DNA of 64,000 nucleotides from Vreelandella olivaria. GTDB taxonomy: Bacteria > Pseudomonadota > Gammaproteobacteria > Pseudomonadales > Halomonadaceae. Of the stretch, positions 62,652 to 64,000 are shown in pieces. The DNA is taken from positions 62,001-126,000 of the forward strand of contig NZ_JALPZO010000112.1 in NCBI RefSeq assembly GCF_023507745.1, given 5' to 3'. The position numbers and the translations under genes are program-made. Each line of letters opens with the position of its first letter. The stretch's first letter is position 1. The notes beneath the pieces are model-generated. The model saw nothing but the letters and a program-made list of their open reading frames with translations, was not told where the DNA came from and did no database searches.

Positions 62652-64000
62652 GTGGCGAGATTTGCCGTAAAGGTGCTAGTAAAAGCCGCATGGGCAGTAG
62701 CGTTAACCCTAAGTGTCTGCGCCAATGTTGCTTTGGCCAGTATCCTTGAAGGGGTGCCACCCAAGGAACAGCTGAGCGAACGCCTGGTAGAGCTGGAGGC
62801 TCAGGAAGGCGAACCGAGCACTTCGCTAACCCGTGACAAAGAGGCGCTGGAGGCTGCCCTACAGGCCTATGAAAGATTAACTACTGTCGACGAACGGCTA
62901 AGCAATCTTGAGGATCGTATCGCGCAAGCTCCAGAGTTACTACTGCGTTTAGAGCGTGAGTTAAACGAAGTAGCGGAGGAAGGTCAGCAGCTATCGGTAG
63001 ATAACCTAAGCGATATGCCTCTGGAGGCGCTGGAAGCCCAGCAGGCCAATGCGGTCGTGGAGCTGCAACAGCTTCAGAGTCAGTTGGCTGACGTAAATTC
63101 ACAGCTCCTGGCCACGCAAACCTTGCCTGAGCGTGCTCAACAAGCGATCTCCGATGCACTGCAGCGGGCCGAAGGGCTGCGTCGTGACCACGATGAGCGC
63201 GAGGCATTGCTGGCAGGTCGGCAGCTTTCTGCCCTCAGTGATGCACGGTTGATCCAGTTGCGCCTGGAGCGTGCAGTGGCGGATCGAGAGGTTAGCCTTA
63301 ATCAACGAGAGTTAGGCGCTAATAGCCGGTTGCGTGAACTCGCACAGCAACGTCGTGATCTGCTGGCGCTGAAAATTGATCACCAGGAGCAGCAACTTAA
63401 CCTGCTTCAAGGCGTCATTGATCGCCAGCGGCGTCTACAATCTGAACAGGCCATTGCCGACGCTGCTAGAGATGACCCGCTAATTGCCGAAGGGCACCCC
63501 GTTGTGTTGCGCGCCCAGCAGGCCAACCAAGAGTTAAGCCTGGAGCTTTTACGTGCCACGGACCGCGCTAACAGTATTGTACGTGAAAACATCGAAGCCC
63601 AGCGGCAGCTGGATCAGGTGCGTCAACTCCAGCGAAGTTTGAACGAGCAGCTTGATGCTATTCGAGGCAGTCAACTGCTGTCCCGCATTTTGCGGGAGCA
63701 GCGTCAGTCGTTACCATCCATAGCCCCCCGTCGGGATTTGCAGGATGAAATCGCTGACCTGCGCCTGAAACAGTTTGATTTGATCCGCCAGCGGGATCAA
63801 CTGCGTCAAGGGGAGCGTTTAGCTACCCAGCGCTTACAGGAAGCCGGTGTGGAGGTGACTCCAGGGCTGGTTGACTCCCTCTCACGCCTGTATCAGTCCC
63901 GCCGTGAATTGGTGGAGCAGCTGGAGCAGTCGTACGGTAGCTTATTAAGTGCTGCCATTGAGTTACAGCTCAATCAGCAGCAGTTGTTAACCACGACGCG
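62652..64000 (+). CDS. MscK/KefA-type mechanosensitive channel, N-terminal part (3' end outside window)
   Basis: The frame is open from GTG 62652 to the right edge (about 449 codons). It starts MARFAVKVLVKAAWAVALTL, a signal peptide ending near ANVALA/S, and continues as a long coiled-coil periplasmic region (ELQQLQSQLADVNSQLLATQ, then RRDHDEREALLAGRQLSALS). This matches the N-terminal domain of the large MscK/MscM mechanosensitive channels, which open under membrane tension or ionic stress. The channel domain is outside the window. The GTG has GAGG 10 nt upstream, and a TGA closes the frame just before. Confidence 0.8.
   Translation, partial: MARFAVKVLVKAAWAVALTLSVCANVALASILEGVPPKEQLSERLVELEAQEGEPSTSLTRDKEALEAALQAYERLTTVDERLSNLEDRIAQAPELLLRLERELNEVAEEGQQLSVDNLSDMPLEALEAQQANAVVELQQLQSQLADVNSQLLATQTLPERAQQAISDALQRAEGLRRDHDEREALLAGRQLSALSDARLIQLRLERAVADREVSLNQRELGANSRLRELAQQRRDLLALKIDHQEQQLNLLQGVIDRQRRLQSEQAIADAARDDPLIAEGHPVVLRAQQANQELSLELLRATDRANSIVRENIEAQRQLDQVRQLQRSLNEQLDAIRGSQLLSRILREQRQSLPSIAPRRDLQDEIADLRLKQFDLIRQRDQLRQGERLATQRLQEAGVEVTPGLVDSLSRLYQSRRELVEQLEQSYGSLLSAAIELQLNQQQLLTTT

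Overview
The window looks like a chromosomal segment of a gammaproteobacterium of the Halomonadaceae (Halomonas or a close relative). This is an inference from gene content and order: a PHA storage cluster with a class I synthase, and the blocks lolB-ispE-tRNAGln-prs-rplY-pth-ychF, hemA-prfA-prmC, miaB-ybeZ-ybeY-corC-lnt and prmB-aroC. Coding density is high and base composition looks even. I see no insertion sequence, prophage, CRISPR array or integrase. Almost everything is core chromosome.

Layout. 1-3.4 kb: end of an ABC-2 exporter, queF, a nitroreductase, a thioesterase and tRNA-Ser. 3.4-7.35 kb: a region poor in ordinary genes, holding two very small minus-strand ORFs, a membrane alpha/beta-hydrolase, a MipA/OmpV outer-membrane protein and two unlabelled noncoding transcripts. 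7.35-15 kb: a DASS carboxylate transporter, an M42 aminopeptidase, an NSS-family symporter, an unrecognised membrane protein and umuDC. 15-23 kb: a hydrolase, a patatin, an Smr protein, prmB, aroC and the PHA cluster (DUF6489 protein, phasin, phaC). 23-29 kb: lnt, corC, ybeY, ybeZ and miaB on the minus strand, then three tandem tRNA-Asn genes. 29-38 kb: an ArsR regulator, prc, an M18 aminopeptidase, tRNA-Met, ychF, pth, rplY, prs, tRNA-Gln and ispE. 38-46 kb: lolB and a TPR lipoprotein, divergent from hemA-prfA-prmC, then lrp and moeB/thiF. 45.5-50 kb: two divergent bactofilin genes and ahpC-ahpF. 49.6-54 kb: a complete polyamine-type ABC importer. 54-64 kb: a DUF3617 protein, an RND pump with its adaptor, an HI0933 flavoprotein, a yqjD-yqjE-yqjK operon, pldA and the start of an mscK-like channel gene that runs off the window.

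The most interesting signal is noncoding. At 4043-4190 (minus) and about 7205-7334 (plus) there are two ORF-free segments, each ending in an intrinsic terminator and each packed with GGA motifs, several in small hairpin loops. That is the architecture of the RsmY/RsmZ/CsrB sRNAs that sequester CsrA/RsmA. They lie on either side of the hydrolase and mipA genes. If correct, they would be the outputs of a Gac/Rsm-type regulatory cascade controlling post-transcriptional switching, possibly including storage and envelope functions.

Other points worth a look are a probable two-gene small-protein operon just downstream of the first sRNA, a membrane-anchored bactofilin paired with a soluble one, a PHA synthase with Ser in place of the usual first Gly of its lipase-like box, and competing hairpins between ahpC and ahpF. 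I found no obviously new multi-gene defence or biosynthetic system.
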